64,000 nt of DNA from contig OZ025276.1 in NCBI GenBank assembly GCA_964019165.1, positions 8,812,005-8,876,004 of the forward strand, in the 5' to 3' direction. The DNA comes from Mastigias papua. Lineage: Eukaryota > Cnidaria > Scyphozoa > Rhizostomeae > Mastigiidae. The translations under genes and the position numbers were made by a program. Below the pieces are notes generated by a model. That model worked only from the letters and a program-made list of their open reading frames with translations. It was not told the DNA's origin and made no database searches. This document shows positions 20,853-31,935 of the stretch, in pieces. Within the stretch, counting starts at the first letter, position 1; each line of letters begins with the position of its first letter.

Positions 20853-22015
20853 TTATTTTGCTTTGCGTATCTTATCTAATTGCCAGTCAACAGAACCCTC
20901 ATTGTTGAAGTAGCCTTTAAATTGCTCCCTCACCCATTTAGCTTCCATGCCATAATTCCGTGAAGCACCAACATTTTGAATGGAATTTATACCATTTATA
21001 TTTTGTATATCTTGTCTCCATTCACCAAGGCATAGTCCATTTGGTCCTTCCCGATCAACAAATGTATTTGGGCAATAGTGACTTGCTCTATCGTTTTCAT
21101 TCACAGTCATCAAGAAATTGTGCAAGGCAACAACTGCTTTAGTTATAACAATGACTTTGTGTACTTTTGCAATCATTGGCCTGTGAAAAACCCTAAAACG
21201 ACTTGCACAGATACCAAATGTGTTCTCAATTACCCTCCTTGCTCGACTCAGCTTATAATTGAAGACCAGTTCGCTTTCTGAAAGGTTAGAGAATGGATAT
21301 GGCTTCATCATATGTCTTTTGAGGCCAAAAGCATCATCCCTCACAAAAACGTATGGCAGAACTCTATCTGAGTTTGAAATTTTACTGTCGGGGGGAGTGT
21401 TCAAAAGATGATTTTCTATGGCGTAACCTGGATTGCTATTAGCATTCCCGTCACTTTGACGCCCACTATCTCCCACATCAACAAGAGAAAATTTATACCG
21501 GGCATCGCATACTCCCATTAGTACAATGCTGTGGGTCTTTTTATAATTGAAGAAAGTAGATGGCTGATTAGCTGGGGCGAACATTAAAATGTGTTTTCCA
21601 TCAATCGCTCCAAGTACATTTGGAAAATTCCATCTAGCTTCAAACACATTATTGACAATCTGTTTCCAGGTCTGAACTGAATGTGGTGTTTCAATGTAGC
21701 CAGCATCCTTCAGTCGATTCCAAATGGCATTGCACGTTTCCTCAACTATTCTACCAACAGTTGTACTACTCATTCTATAACTACGACCAATTGTAGTATG
21801 AGCATCACCGGTTGTCAAATATCTTAATGTGACTGCTAGTCTCTGATCTGGTCCAATAGGCTCTCTCATATTTGTTGCTACTTTCTTAATGTCAGCTGCA
21901 ACTAATTTTAGCAAAATTTCATATGTCTCTGTAAGCATACGAAAGTACCTGAAGAATATTTCATGATCGTGTAGTCGCAAATCTTTCAGGCTGCGTGCAC
22001 ACTGAGCGAACAAGC
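20853..22015 (-). pseudogene. PIF/Harbinger DDE transposase, 5' end lost
   Basis: The open frame runs 20853-22109 (418 codons), but its first 28 or so codons come from the arm of the inserted element at 22028-24312, so the genuine start is gone. The rest is a classic Harbinger nuclease: helix LKDLRLHDHEIFFRYFRML, HTH-like TTIGRSYRMSSTTVGRIVEE, GAIDGKH (first Asp, open-frame residue 170), VDVGDSGRQSD (Asp 211), VRDDAFGLKRHMMKPYP, and RRVIENTFG (Glu 295) before a basic tail. These match the DDE triad of HARBI1-type proteins. Its partner is the MADF gene at 12516-14745, in convergent orientation. The core is uninterrupted, so inactivation is recent and due only to the 5' insertion. Confidence 0.88.
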
Positions 22016-22027
22016 GTACAGATAGTA

Positions 22028-24312
22028 TATGGCGCGGCATAAGGGTCAAAAATGGGCCGTCGTAATGGTAGGTCATCGTAGCTCTACGGCCCCGCTTTCC
22101 GGAAAGCATCGTCGAGCAGTATTACGACCATGCTTTCTGGAAAGCATCGTCGTAAAGTACGACCATGAATTCCGGAAAGCATCGTCGCACAAACTCTCAC
22201 GTTACAATTTGGGAAAGCGTCGTCGTATCCTCATTTTATTTTACGCTACACTTAGGGAAAGCGTCGTCGTAACCTCGTGTTCAGTTTTCGCTACGATTAG
22301 GGAAAGCGTGGTCATATCCTCGTTTACATTTTGTGCTGCAATTTGGATTGTGCCAGTCTTACGGCCCCGCTTTCCAGAAAGCATCGTCGAGCAGTATTAC
22401 GACGATGCTTTCCGGAAAGCATCGTCGTAAAGTGCGACCATGAATTCCGGAAAGCATCGTCGTAGAAACGTTCACGCTACGATTAGGGAAAGCGTCGTCG
22501 TAATCTCGTTTTCATTTTACGCTACGATAAGGGAAAGCGTCGTCGTAACCTCGTTTTCATTTTACGCTACGATTAGGGAAAGCGTCGTCGTAACCTCGTT
22601 TTCATTTTACGCTACGATTTGGGAAAGCGTCGTCGTACTCGTTTTCATGTTACAATGGGAGAAAGTCACATCGCATGGAACAGAGCAGGCAACAGAGATA
22701 AGCCCTGTTTACACTACAACTTTTAACCTGGGTTGAAGTCAACCTGGGTTCAACACATTTTCGGTATACAATTGATATTACATAACTCGACTGCTGGACA
22801 GCTCGAATATTGGAAATGTAATAGCCTAGCTAAACATATTATCGTACTTATGATTGCGAGGTCTTTGTTGGAATTTATTCCACACATTTCAGCACATAAT
22901 TTGTTCATCACTGGAAAAAGTTTTTTGAACGAAGGATGTCGTAGCTGAACGATCAAAATGGAAAAGTTGTTGGAAAAGCCGTTGTCAAAATGGAAAAACT
23001 GTTGAAATAGTTTCTGTGAACGTAAACATTGTAGCTTAGGTCATTTTCCATCTGCGGATCAAATGCTTTTCATCGGCTTGTGAATGTAAACATCATAGCG
23101 TTAGGCCATTTTCTATCTCGACAGGGTGTCCTTCTCATCCGTCCATTAACACCGCCAATCAAACACGAACAAAGGACTACTACGTCACACTTTCCGATTA
23201 CCTTTATTTCCTGCCGTTCATTTCCGTTCTCTGCTTCCTTGTGCTCTGCAAGTTAAATAATGACACAAAGCAATTTTGATCAAACAAAGGGAAGTCACTG
23301 AAAGCTGCTGAAAGTAAAGTTTATAGGAAAGCACATCGGTTGCTATAATAGCTCTCTCGTTTATTATACCCTGTAATCACCCCATATTTGAATAAGATAG
23401 ATTATTCCAGATGATGAGAGCTTAAAATAGGTTTTTTCAAGTAAGCCCTTGATTTGAAATTACTCCCAATGATATTTGCTTACGACTTTTATTTCACAGC
23501 CGCTTAAGTTGTTGAATCGAAGGTATGGGGGGCTTTGCCGTTTTGAGAAATATGAAAAAGTCAAACAGTCTACCACTAGTTACTTTTAACACACTCTTGT
23601 AGAAAGCAATGCGAGCAATATCACTTGTATACTGAATTTTATCTCTGTTGCCTGCTCTGTTCCATGCGATGTGACTTTCTCCCATTGTAACATGAAAACG
23701 AGTACGACGACGCTTTCCCAAATCGTAGCGTAAAATGAAAACGAGGTTACGACGACGCTTTCCCTAATCGTAGCGTAAAATGAAAACGAGGTTACGACGA
23801 CGCTTTCCCTAATCGTAGCGTAAAATGAAAACGAGGTTACGACGACGCTTTCCCTAATCGTAGCGTGAACGTTTCTACGACGATGCTTTCCGGAATTCAC
23901 GGTCGCACTTTACGACGATGCTTTCCGGAAAGCATCGTCGTAATACTGCTCGACGATGCTTTCTGGAAAGCGGGGCCGTAAGACTAGCACAATCCAAATT
24001 GCAGCACAAAATGTAAACGAGGATATGACCACGCTTTCCCTAATCGTAGCGAAAACTGAACACGAGGTTACGACGACGCTTTCCCTAAGTGTAGCGTAAA
24101 ATCAAATGAGGATACGACGACGCTTTCCCAAATTGTAGCGTGAGAGTTTGTGCGACGATGCTTTCCGGAATTCATGGTCGTACTTTACGACGATGCTTTC
24201 CAGAAAGCATGGTCGTAATACTGCTCGACGATGCTTTCCGGAAAGCGGGGCCGTAGAGCTACGCTGACCTACCATTACGACGGCCCATTTTTGACCCTTA
24301 TGCCGCGCCATA
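22028..24312. mobile_element. Long-inverted-repeat (foldback-like) element with tandem-repeat arms
   Basis: Arms of about 670 bp (22028-22700 and 23640-24312) are near-identical in inverted orientation and enclose a unique spacer of about 940 bp. Termini read TATGGCGCGGCATAAG, flanked by a 6-bp duplication ATAGTA at 22022-22027 and 24313-24318. Each arm is mostly tandem repeats of about 45 bp with the core GGGAAAGCGTCGTCGTAACC, preceded by CTTTCCGGAAAGCATCGTCG palindromic units. The spacer has a roughly 55-bp imperfect direct repeat (23017-23130) but no recognisable transposase, so the element looks non-autonomous. It interrupts the 5' end of the Harbinger transposase. Confidence 0.85.
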
Positions 24313-24318
24313 ATAGTA

Positions 24319-25330
24319 TAGGGTATACTGGAAACAATACGTTGTATACTGAAAACAATACGTCTGTTCACACCGAGGCAGAGCGAAAGCGAAACGGAGC
24401 GAGAATATTACTTCGCAATGTATATGCTCGCGGCAAACTGAGGCGAAAAGCATCATGAGACCTGATTTATTTGATAAAATCACCAAATACCATGTGTACT
24501 ATGAACAATGGCTTGCTGAAATCATTTATTTAAGGAAAGGGTATATGGAAGTCTAACCTGATTGCAACTTAAAGTCTCTGTTCTGATGATACCGGGTTTT
24601 GAGATTTGGTACCTTGGTCTGGTTGGTGACATACAGCTTGCTGTATCCCAACAGCGAATCGGAAGTAGATGAACTCATTCCAAAGAAATTATCCTTAAAC
24701 TTTGCCAACCCATTCCTCAACTGTGGCATCAGACGAGGATGTTCACCAGAATCTGGTCTGTCTTTGTCAAGTTTATGAAAGCCAAAATCGTTTTCTTTCC
24801 AAAAGTAAAGAATAGTTAAGAATATTCTTTTGTGGATAAAAGCATTCTTTTTCATTTTACGTACACCTTTGCAGTGTTAACTTAAATTTCAAACCACAGT
24901 AAGGTCAGATTCACGGCTTTGTCGCTCAAAAAGACTCTACAACACGTCACATGACCATTTCGCAATCTTGATTATGATTGGCCAATTCTGTCAGGTGGGC
25001 AAAACAACTCACTGTACTGCAAAGAAGGCAATGTCTGAACTGTAAGTTGTTGGCTTCAGAAAGCTGAACTGCTGGTAATTTATTAAGTCTTCAGCAATTT
25101 ACAAATATCTCAGTTCACGTACTATTTCATTAATGCTGTTGCAGCAATTTTCTTATACAAAAAGCAGGGCTTTACTTGCGTTCATAAGTTCCACTTTTGA
25201 CTCTTCAAATTCGTTCATGCCTAGGAAACCTTGGTCACAGTCGTGGTCAATAGCTTAATAATTCAGGTTATTTACCATTGTGAAATGTGACGATAGGTTT
25301 AAAAGGTTTTATATTCCTTCTGCAATGACT
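24319..25330. other. Unassigned stretch right of the foldback element
   Basis: It holds a 100-codon - strand frame at 24553-24855 (including KDNFFGMSSSTSDSLLGYSK) that I do not recognise, and AT-rich non-coding DNA. The first 100 bp could be the displaced 5' region of the Harbinger gene. Confidence 0.4.
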
Positions 25331-25339
25331 ATTGCTATC

Positions 25340-26440
25340 GATTTACAGGACACAGTCCAGTACCCTTCGGCGAACTTTCATTGACATACTCTGGTTAATA
25401 AGAAGGTGTTTCATTTGCCCATAAACCTTTTTCGCTTGCATTATTCTTGAGTCACTTCAGCCTTGCATTTGCCATCTGCTGATGCCCGTGTTTCAAGGTA
25501 CTTGAAATTATGCACTTGTTTTAATAATTTGTTGCCTATCCTTATAGCACAAGTTGGTGGATCTTCCTTTTTTGATATCACCATAGTTTCTGTTTTCTTA
25601 ATATTCAGACTCAAGCCCATAATTCCACTCTCTTCGCTGATCGTATGTACTAAGTCTTGTAATTCTTCTTCTCTTCTTTGCTATCAACACAATATCGTCA
25701 GCATACCTGAGGTTATTAATGTTTGCACCCCCTATTCTTATTCCAGGCCTATCTTCTATAGTTCTTAATAAGATCTCACTATGAAGTGAAAACAATTCAG
25801 GCGAGAGTACACACGGCTGTCTTACTCCCTTTTCGATCTCTTGATATCCACTGATATTGTTATTTATCTTAATCGCTGCAGTTTGTTGCCAGTACATATT
25901 TTTCATTAATTATAAATCGTTACCATCTATATTTCTATCTTGAAGCATTTGTATGAGCTTGTCGTGTTTTACGGTGTCAAAAGCCTTGGAAAGTCTATAA
26001 AGCATAAGTATAGGTCTTGTTGGACTTCAATGGATCTTTCTATAACTGTTCTTAATATATATATTGCGTTCGTGGTTCCTTTTCCAGCAACAAATCCGCA
26101 TTGCTCTTGTGCAATCTCTGGTCCTATCTTGGTCCTTGTTCTGTTCAGTATTATTCTAAGCACGATCTTTATAAGATGGCTCATTAAACCAATAGTCCTG
26201 TGTAGCTCGCATTCAATTGCACCTGCATTTTTTGGGAGTGCAATAAATATAGATTTTGAAAGATCTTCTGGTATTTGATCAGTCTCATATATGTTACTAA
26301 GAATGTTGGTGATTTGATCAACTCCGAACTCTTCAAATGCTTCCAACAGTTCTATGTTGATGCTGTCAGGCCCTGGAGCTTTCCCCTTTTTAGTCCTTTT
26401 CATTGCTAAAATGATTGGTTTAAGTACCTCAAATTTATTT
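25340..26440 (-). pseudogene. LINE reverse transcriptase relic
   Basis: The - strand gives KKGKAPGPDSINIELLEAF (RT palm entry, 26390), EQCGFVAGKGTTNAIYILR (26110), motif A reading CFIDFPRLL with AFDTV damaged (25985), motif B KGVRQPCVLSPELFSLH (25820) and motif C INNLRYADDIVLIA (25710). It then runs with several stops into the C-terminal KVRRRVLDC block near 25370. Frameshifts separate the two longest open parts (25969-26403 and 25598-25906). The RQGCVLSP-type motif B puts it in a lineage distinct from the QGS-type LINEs elsewhere in the window. Confidence 0.8.
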
Positions 26441-26536
26441 CTTGTAAAATTTATATTCAGGTAGGCAATAACGAGGCCATTTCATAGTCCAAATCGTTTT
26501 AATTGCGTACTCACATCACCTGCTACACCCATACCA

Positions 26537-26900
26537 TTAGTTCTTAGAATGAATATCACTATAACACTCGCTATTACTAGTATGGCTAATACTATCAGAA
26601 CACTTAAATCTATTTGTAGGATCAAGCATTATGTGCCAGAGAAGTACTACGACAAGTGTTTCCACGTAATGCCCACACCCAGCCTTGCTGAGAGCTTTGC
26701 AGGGTCCCGTGATGAAGACATTGTGATATTTGAAAAGTACTGCAGTCACTAAAGAATCATTCCATAAACTATTGGAGTTGGGGGCCCCCTCTGCTATTCG
26801 AGGCAGGGGTCAGTATCACCCCCGCCCCCTTCTCGGCTTCTCTTTCCATATTACTTCTGATACGGCACTCAAGAAAAAGCAGAAAAAACTGGAAAAATTT
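26537..26900 (-). repeat. 3' flank of discoidin copy 3 (homologous to 5047-5373)
   Basis: Diverged relative of the 3' flank found beside discoidin copies 1 and 2, with matching stretches such as WNDSLVTAV and GPCKALSKAGCGH. Indels break the reading frame in the first half, which suggests an untranslated region. Confidence 0.5.
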
Positions 26901-27007
26901 ATTAGTCTTACTGTATATCTCAACTTTGCTTGAAACTCAGATTTACTATTAAACTGCTGACTTCTTGTATCTACTGAAGTCTATCGATGGCTATAGAATA
27001 TCCTGAT

Positions 27008-27607
27008 TTATGCAAATAGTCCCCAGTTATAGATGACCATATAGCCATTTGTCCATCCTTTAGCTATCACACGATAAAACTGGTATTGTCCTGGGTACAT
27101 TGCTTGCACGATTTGGTTTGGATGAAACGGATATGTACCGGGTGCGTGCCATTGCTCTGCTTTCCCTACTGCAACCATCTTCCAGTCACTCCCGTCCGTC
27201 GATCCTTCAAGGAAAAATTGCCCAGTTGGCCTGTACGAGCCACCAGCATATCCAGTCACAGCAAACGCTCTCACAAAATATGGCCTCTTCAGGTTAACCA
27301 TGATATGAGAAATCCCTTCAGAGTCAGCTTTCGACTGAACTCCATAAGCAGGCCAGTTCGCTTTGTATAACCATTGTCTTTCGTCAGCTACGTTCTTTCC
27401 ATGGCCCCAGCCAGCTGCAGGTGACGGATATACGGTAAATGTGAAGTCATCTCGATTTCTCTTGGTCAGGATGTTGCTTTCGGGATTTCCAAGAGATAGC
27501 CGAGGTTCCTGTCCTTGAGATGGCCGATGTTCTTGTCCTTCAACGCGCAAACATATTCTGTAGAGCATAATTGTGACAATCCATGCTTTTACGAATTGCT
27601 GCAACAT
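27008..27607 (-). CDS. Secreted discoidin-like (F5/8 type C) protein, copy 3
   Basis: A 199-residue single-exon frame from the ATG at 27607. Signal peptide MLQQFVKAWIVTIMLYRICL, then a linker with two QGQEPRLS/EHRPSQGQ-like repeats, then the discoidin core: DERQWLYKANWPAYGVQSKA, MVNLKRPYFVRAFAVTGYAG, FFLEGSTDGSDWKMVAVGK, YQFYRVIAKGW, ending NWGLFA. It is more diverged from copies 1 and 2 than they are from each other, and it is the nearest relative of the relic at 6938-7280. Intact and plausibly functional. A role in extracellular glycan or lipid binding is inferred from the domain. Confidence 0.8.
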   Translation of the reverse strand: MLQQFVKAWIVTIMLYRICLRVEGQEHRPSQGQEPRLSLGNPESNILTKRNRDDFTFTVYPSPAAGWGHGKNVADERQWLYKANWPAYGVQSKADSEGISHIMVNLKRPYFVRAFAVTGYAGGSYRPTGQFFLEGSTDGSDWKMVAVGKAEQWHAPGTYPFHPNQIVQAMYPGQYQFYRVIAKGWTNGYMVIYNWGLFA

Positions 27608-27899
27608 CTTGGCACAAAACTGCGGAGTTGGTTGTCTCGAGAGAGTAAAATCTTAAGTGTCCGTACGTCACCTCGTAAATGGTAGAATAATAGCCATATA
27701 CTGCTACACATCATATGACAGGAGGGTGGATCTATAGGTGGATCACATGGAAGGTGGCGTCGAAAAAAATAAGCTCTCCTATTACATCTGGGGTGCACTA
27801 AACATGAGCAAATGCATGTCAGCATTTAACCAGTTGCACAAAGCTAACTTTTGTACAAGGGGGTTTTCCCCATTTTGAAGAGTGTAGCCAAGTCGAAGC

Positions 27900-28425
27900 A
27901 TTCATAACACTACAGTCACTACACTCTTACAGAGGAAACAAATCAGCAATCTGCCAATTAAAGAATGGGAAAAACTAATCAAACAAAGTGTAGTAAAATC
28001 TATTGAAAATGACCTAAGAAAGGACAATGGATCAAAAACAAGGTTCATTAGGAAAAGTTCTTTTGGAATAAAACAATATATAAAGCACAGTGAAGCCCCT
28101 AAATTGTTAAAATTGAAGTTGAATATGGTAGACTTAAAGGCAAACTTTAGGGGAAAAAATGAAAATGCTTTCTTTAGGAGGTGTGGAGTTCATGAGGAAT
28201 ATGTTGAGCATTTGTGGGAATGCTCCCTATTTGAAAATAAAAACTTGCCTACTTTTACAAACATGACAAAAAATAATCCAAAATTGTCGAGCATTATACA
28301 AAAATATGTGGAAAAATTTATAAACAAAAGATCATAACACTACCTGTGTTACTTCCCCTGTGCACTTGGGTAAAAGTAACAGCTTCGAAATGGAGATCTG
28401 ATACTACTATTATTTATTTATTTAA
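27900..28425 (+). pseudogene. LINE C-terminal fragment with 3' end
   Basis: The + strand encodes only the tail of a LINE protein: a basic segment, then LLKLKLNMVDLKANFRGKNE and RRCGVHEEYVEHLWECSLF, the C...H...C pattern seen at LINE C termini. The stop is at 28337. The following segment ends in an ATTATTTATTTATTTA tract near 28420, a plausible LINE 3' terminus. It is strongly 5'-truncated. Confidence 0.7.
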
Positions 28426-28429
28426 GGCT

Positions 28430-29500
28430 TGAGAAAACTTGAGAAGCACCGATATTCTGCTGTAATGAATCGATTATCTATTGAAGTGCCTGCTCTTGTG
28501 AAGAAATGCGAGGGTCCGCATATGTACTTTACTCAACTTTAGTTACAAAACTAAAGCCTACAGATTACCACTGTTACATTCTACGATTCATTCAAAATCC
28601 TAGCCCCCTACTCTAGCTAGCAGATCTTATAAGCATATTGACAGCTGATATTGTGAGGTCTGAGGCAGACTTACAATACTTGTTGTTGAGGAATAGCTGT
28701 AGTCTGATTCTAATGAGACACCTAACTGTGTATGTAGTATGAATCTATAACAAACATAGGTCGGCTACAATGTCTATCATTCTATTCAGATCAAATATGA
28801 ATGTACAATGTCAAAAACTAATATTGGTTCAATCAAACATGCTTCATAGCAACAGACATGCCATTTTAACATTAACCAGAAAAAGAGAAGGGTAACCAGC
28901 CCCTCTTCGAAAAGTAGCAGGCGCTGAGCCTACAGCCCTGCCCTCATGCACTAAGATCATTGGTCTCAAAAGAGGGTTGGAGGTGAAACTGACCAAACAG
29001 TGACAGTGTCCGAAGATCGTGATGGACTTTTGAGGATAAATATCCTGTAAACCTTCCGAAAATTCTAGGTGATATACGCATGAAGCACCGGAATCCTAAG
29101 AACCGTCCATAAGTCCGGTAAAATAATCCAAATCAAACTGTACACCTGTGCTTGCTTACTTTGAAAATTATTTTACCAGCCCTGTTCCCGGTCCCGGCAT
29201 CAAGTGAGATTTTACAGCACGGGGCACATCCCTCATATAATGTAAAAAATATATTGAAAACAGAAGGACACGAACAATCTAGAAAGGTATTGAATAAAGC
29301 ATGTGTATAGGTAACTGGAACCATCAAGCAAGGTTTTTATCACTATTACTTTCTGTTCTTCCCCATTTCAACTCATTCTTTTCTTTCTATCTTTCTTTCT
29401 TTTTCTTTTCTGCTTTTTTAGTGCAAAGCAAATGTAATCAAGAAATATGTATAAATGCATCAAGACAACAATGTTGTTCCAAAACTGCATTTGAAAGGCA
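28430..29500. other. Non-coding stretch
   Basis: No gene is recognised. A T/C-rich tract lies at 29335-29420 (TTTCTTTCTATCTTTCTTTC). Confidence 0.5.
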
Positions 29501-29506
29501 TCTATT

Positions 29507-29838
29507 CTGTGTCAAAGGTTTGTTGTAAAATTTTACGAAAGTTTGTGCGCTTGACCAACCAGCAGCCTTCCTTACGTCACTTGGCAAAAGTCCTTTTGCA
29601 TGTGCATATGAAGTTGAAGCCCAGCGAGTTGAATAAGCCGAGAACATGCTGCTATTAATTCTTGCATGGGGAAGCGTTTCTTTACACCATCGAGTTCAAG
29701 TCTTCGATGAAGCAGGTTTGTGAGGAAGTTTTATACGGAGCAGTAGTTTGACTGTTTTCCTCGAATATGCGCAGTAGCTGCTAAGTACGTTCTAAGCAGC
29801 GCAACAGGGCAAAGTTCTGTGTCATGAACGAAAGTAGT
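29507..29838 (-). pseudogene. Tyrosine recombinase fragment (DIRS/Crypton type)
   Basis: The - strand has the C-terminal catalytic part of an eukaryotic-transposon tyrosine recombinase: VHDTELCPVALLRTYLA, a frameshift near 29750, KLPHKPASSKT, a stop, RWCKETLPHARINSSMFSAY, STRWASTSYAHAKGLLPSDV, KAAGWSSAQTFVKFYNKPL. The S-T-R box supplies the second catalytic arginine, and the tyrosine sits in FVKFYNKP. The His of the usual HSTR is replaced by Tyr here (AYSTR). With the gag/RT relic at 31010-31935 on the same strand, it is best explained as the 3' end of a DIRS-like retrotransposon. Confidence 0.75.
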
Positions 29839-31009
29839 TAATTCAATTCAATTCAAAGTTTATTCGATCTGTTCGAGATGGTGACCCGGATGAGTTGTTT
29901 ATAAAATAGCTGGTATGTAAAAGATAGAATCGTCTTTCGCCAAATGCATGAATTTTGTATCTTATGCTGCAAGATATTTGTTCCTTTATCCTGCCAGCAA
30001 GCAAAAAAGCATAACAAGCTTATAATCCAAAAACCACCCGAGCATCGTAAGTGAATACATTGGGGTATTAATTTAAAGTCATCAGCCATAAATCGCCGCA
30101 CTAAAGGCTGTGTACCAAATGTGTTCCCTTCAGCTGGGTCTATAATCAACGAAAGAGCTGCACCAGCAGTACTTATTGTCAAAATAGGATATGCTGTTTT
30201 CATGAAAAAGCTCTGTTAGAAATTCAATACCCAAAGAAATTGATGCCTTTATAGGGTCTATTTTTCTTAAATTGCAAAACTCAACCACTTTCTTAGGCGT
30301 TCTTAAGCCTAGTTCACACTTGTTCGTTGGAGTCGCGGAGTAGTTGGAGTCGCTGGAGTCGCGGGAAACAACCCCAGCGACCCAAAAACATGATAAGTTC
30401 ACATTAGGTCGCTGGAGTCACTGGGGTCGCTGGGATCATAGTTGTTTGTTCACACAAGCTTTATGCTGGGCTATTTGTGTCGCTGGGATAGAACATGATT
30501 CTATCCCAGTCGCTGGAGTCGCTGGAGTCACTGGAGTCGCTGGAGTCGCCGGAATCGCTGGAGTCGTTGGAAAATATTTTTCAGACTTTCACATATGGTC
30601 TTTTGGGTCGCTGGTTCTGTCATCTGAAAATGAATTCTAATGGCGAGGAGAAAGAATCTCTCTGCGTTGTAGCTGATACGTGCGCAGCAGCAAATATGAG
30701 GAGTAGAAAAGGAAAACAGTCAATAAAGGTAGAAAATGTGGACAAAGGACATGCTTGAAGTGTCTTTGCCTTTTGCTCCTGATTTAAATGGAATATGCTA
30801 CCGAGACTGTCCACGCGCTCGTGAATCATCAAATATTGAGTACTCCGTCGGAAGCTTCTCATATTTTTTCAGATATTCTGGTTTTATTCACAGTCCTGCT
30901 AGGAATATCTTTTTTCACGTTACATGAAAAAGATATTCTTAAGGCATCTTATCTGTCATTATCTGATCACATTTCTCAATGAATATTTATCCGTGGAACA
31001 GGGCCCTAA
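29839..31009. other. Unassigned DNA between the two DIRS-like pieces, with a 9-bp minisatellite
   Basis: The interval begins with an ATTGAATTGAATT-type tract (29839-29856, - strand sense) that resembles a LINE 3' tail. Around 30325-30570 there are many copies of GTCGCTGGA/GTCACTGGA in both orientations. At 30481-30508 there is a perfect hairpin, CTGGGATAGAA with its complement. TTCACAC motifs flank the cluster, as at many MITE ends. No gene is recognised. Confidence 0.5.
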
Positions 31010-31935
31010 GACATGTTGGCAATTTCCAAAGGCTCGTCCCTTTCAAATTCAACAGGCAACCCTTTGAAAACTTGCAATAGTTCTGAATCAGAGGTCAGAT
31101 GATTCCAGACTTAGTAGTAAAGATTTATCTGACCAGCTTGAAAGTCTAAAGCTTGCTGCTCAAGGCTCTTTTTGGCAAAAAGGAGATAACACCTGGAAAG
31201 AGTGATGCATTAACTTTTATCTTTTCGAATTCCTGTAAGGTTTCCTTTTCATGAAGGGGGTCTTCTTGGCTTGTTGAAAAAACTGCGTACCTGACGACAT
31301 GTTCCTTGCATTTTGGCTAGACTGGCGAGATCCTGTGCTCTGATATCAACTGGGGAGACCACAATTTTCAGAGGATCAGTGGTATGTCAGAAGGGCACTA
31401 GGCCTCCTGGTGATGATTCATATTTCTGGGATCAGTCTGCCAGTATTGTTTCGCCATTTCAGCTAAATTTGGTAAAACAGGATCCCCTCTGGTAAACATG
31501 TTACTGGAGGTCTCTTCTGGAATCGGTTTTCCAGTATTATTTCACCCTTCCGGCTAAATTTGGTAAAATAGGATCCCCTCTGGTAAGCATGTTACTGGAA
31601 GTCTCTCTCACTCGAGGGCACAGAGGATGTCTTCATCAACCTGCAAAGCATTATCTGTTTCTACAGCTGGTTGATTTTGTTTAACAACTAGATTGCTCAC
31701 CCTCGTTATTGAATCAGGTTTGCTAGCCCTTGCAGCTTGATTGGTTTGTTGGGTATTCCCCTGTGTCCTCTCAGCCTTATGGCTGGTACGTATGGACTTG
31801 GAAGCCCCAGACTCATATGATGGTTCGTCAGAATCTGATCCTCCATTCGAGGAGGTAAATTCTCGAGAGAGCATGCGTTCTCTCTGGTTTTGGGTACGCA
31901 GAAGGCTCCTCTTCAGCTTCTGCAGAGAGCTGTGA
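31010..31935 (-). pseudogene. DIRS-like retrotransposon gag/RT relic
   Basis: On the - strand an 88-codon frame (31608-31874) gives a hydrophilic gag-like segment with SNGGSDSDEPSYESGASK and ALQVDEDILCALE. Broken frames follow, with the LAEMAKQYW-like and ENCGLPS blocks and DIRAQDLASLAKMQG. Near 31070 comes VWNHLTSDSELLQVFKGLPV, which corresponds to the W-x2-LTSDPxILxxVxG block just before the RT core of DIRS-type elements. Multiple stops are present. The RT palm itself is missing, and the tyrosine recombinase appears 1.2 kb further down the same strand. Confidence 0.6.

Noticed and set aside
22029..22736. Repeated FYATIRESVVVTSFS-like open frames
   Set aside because: They come from 45-bp tandem repeats in the foldback arms. 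The mirrored arm at 23586-24371 gives the same peptides.
30495..30758. Open frame starting SLESLESLE
   Set aside because: The repeat is the 9-bp minisatellite read in frame, and the remainder has no recognisable domain.
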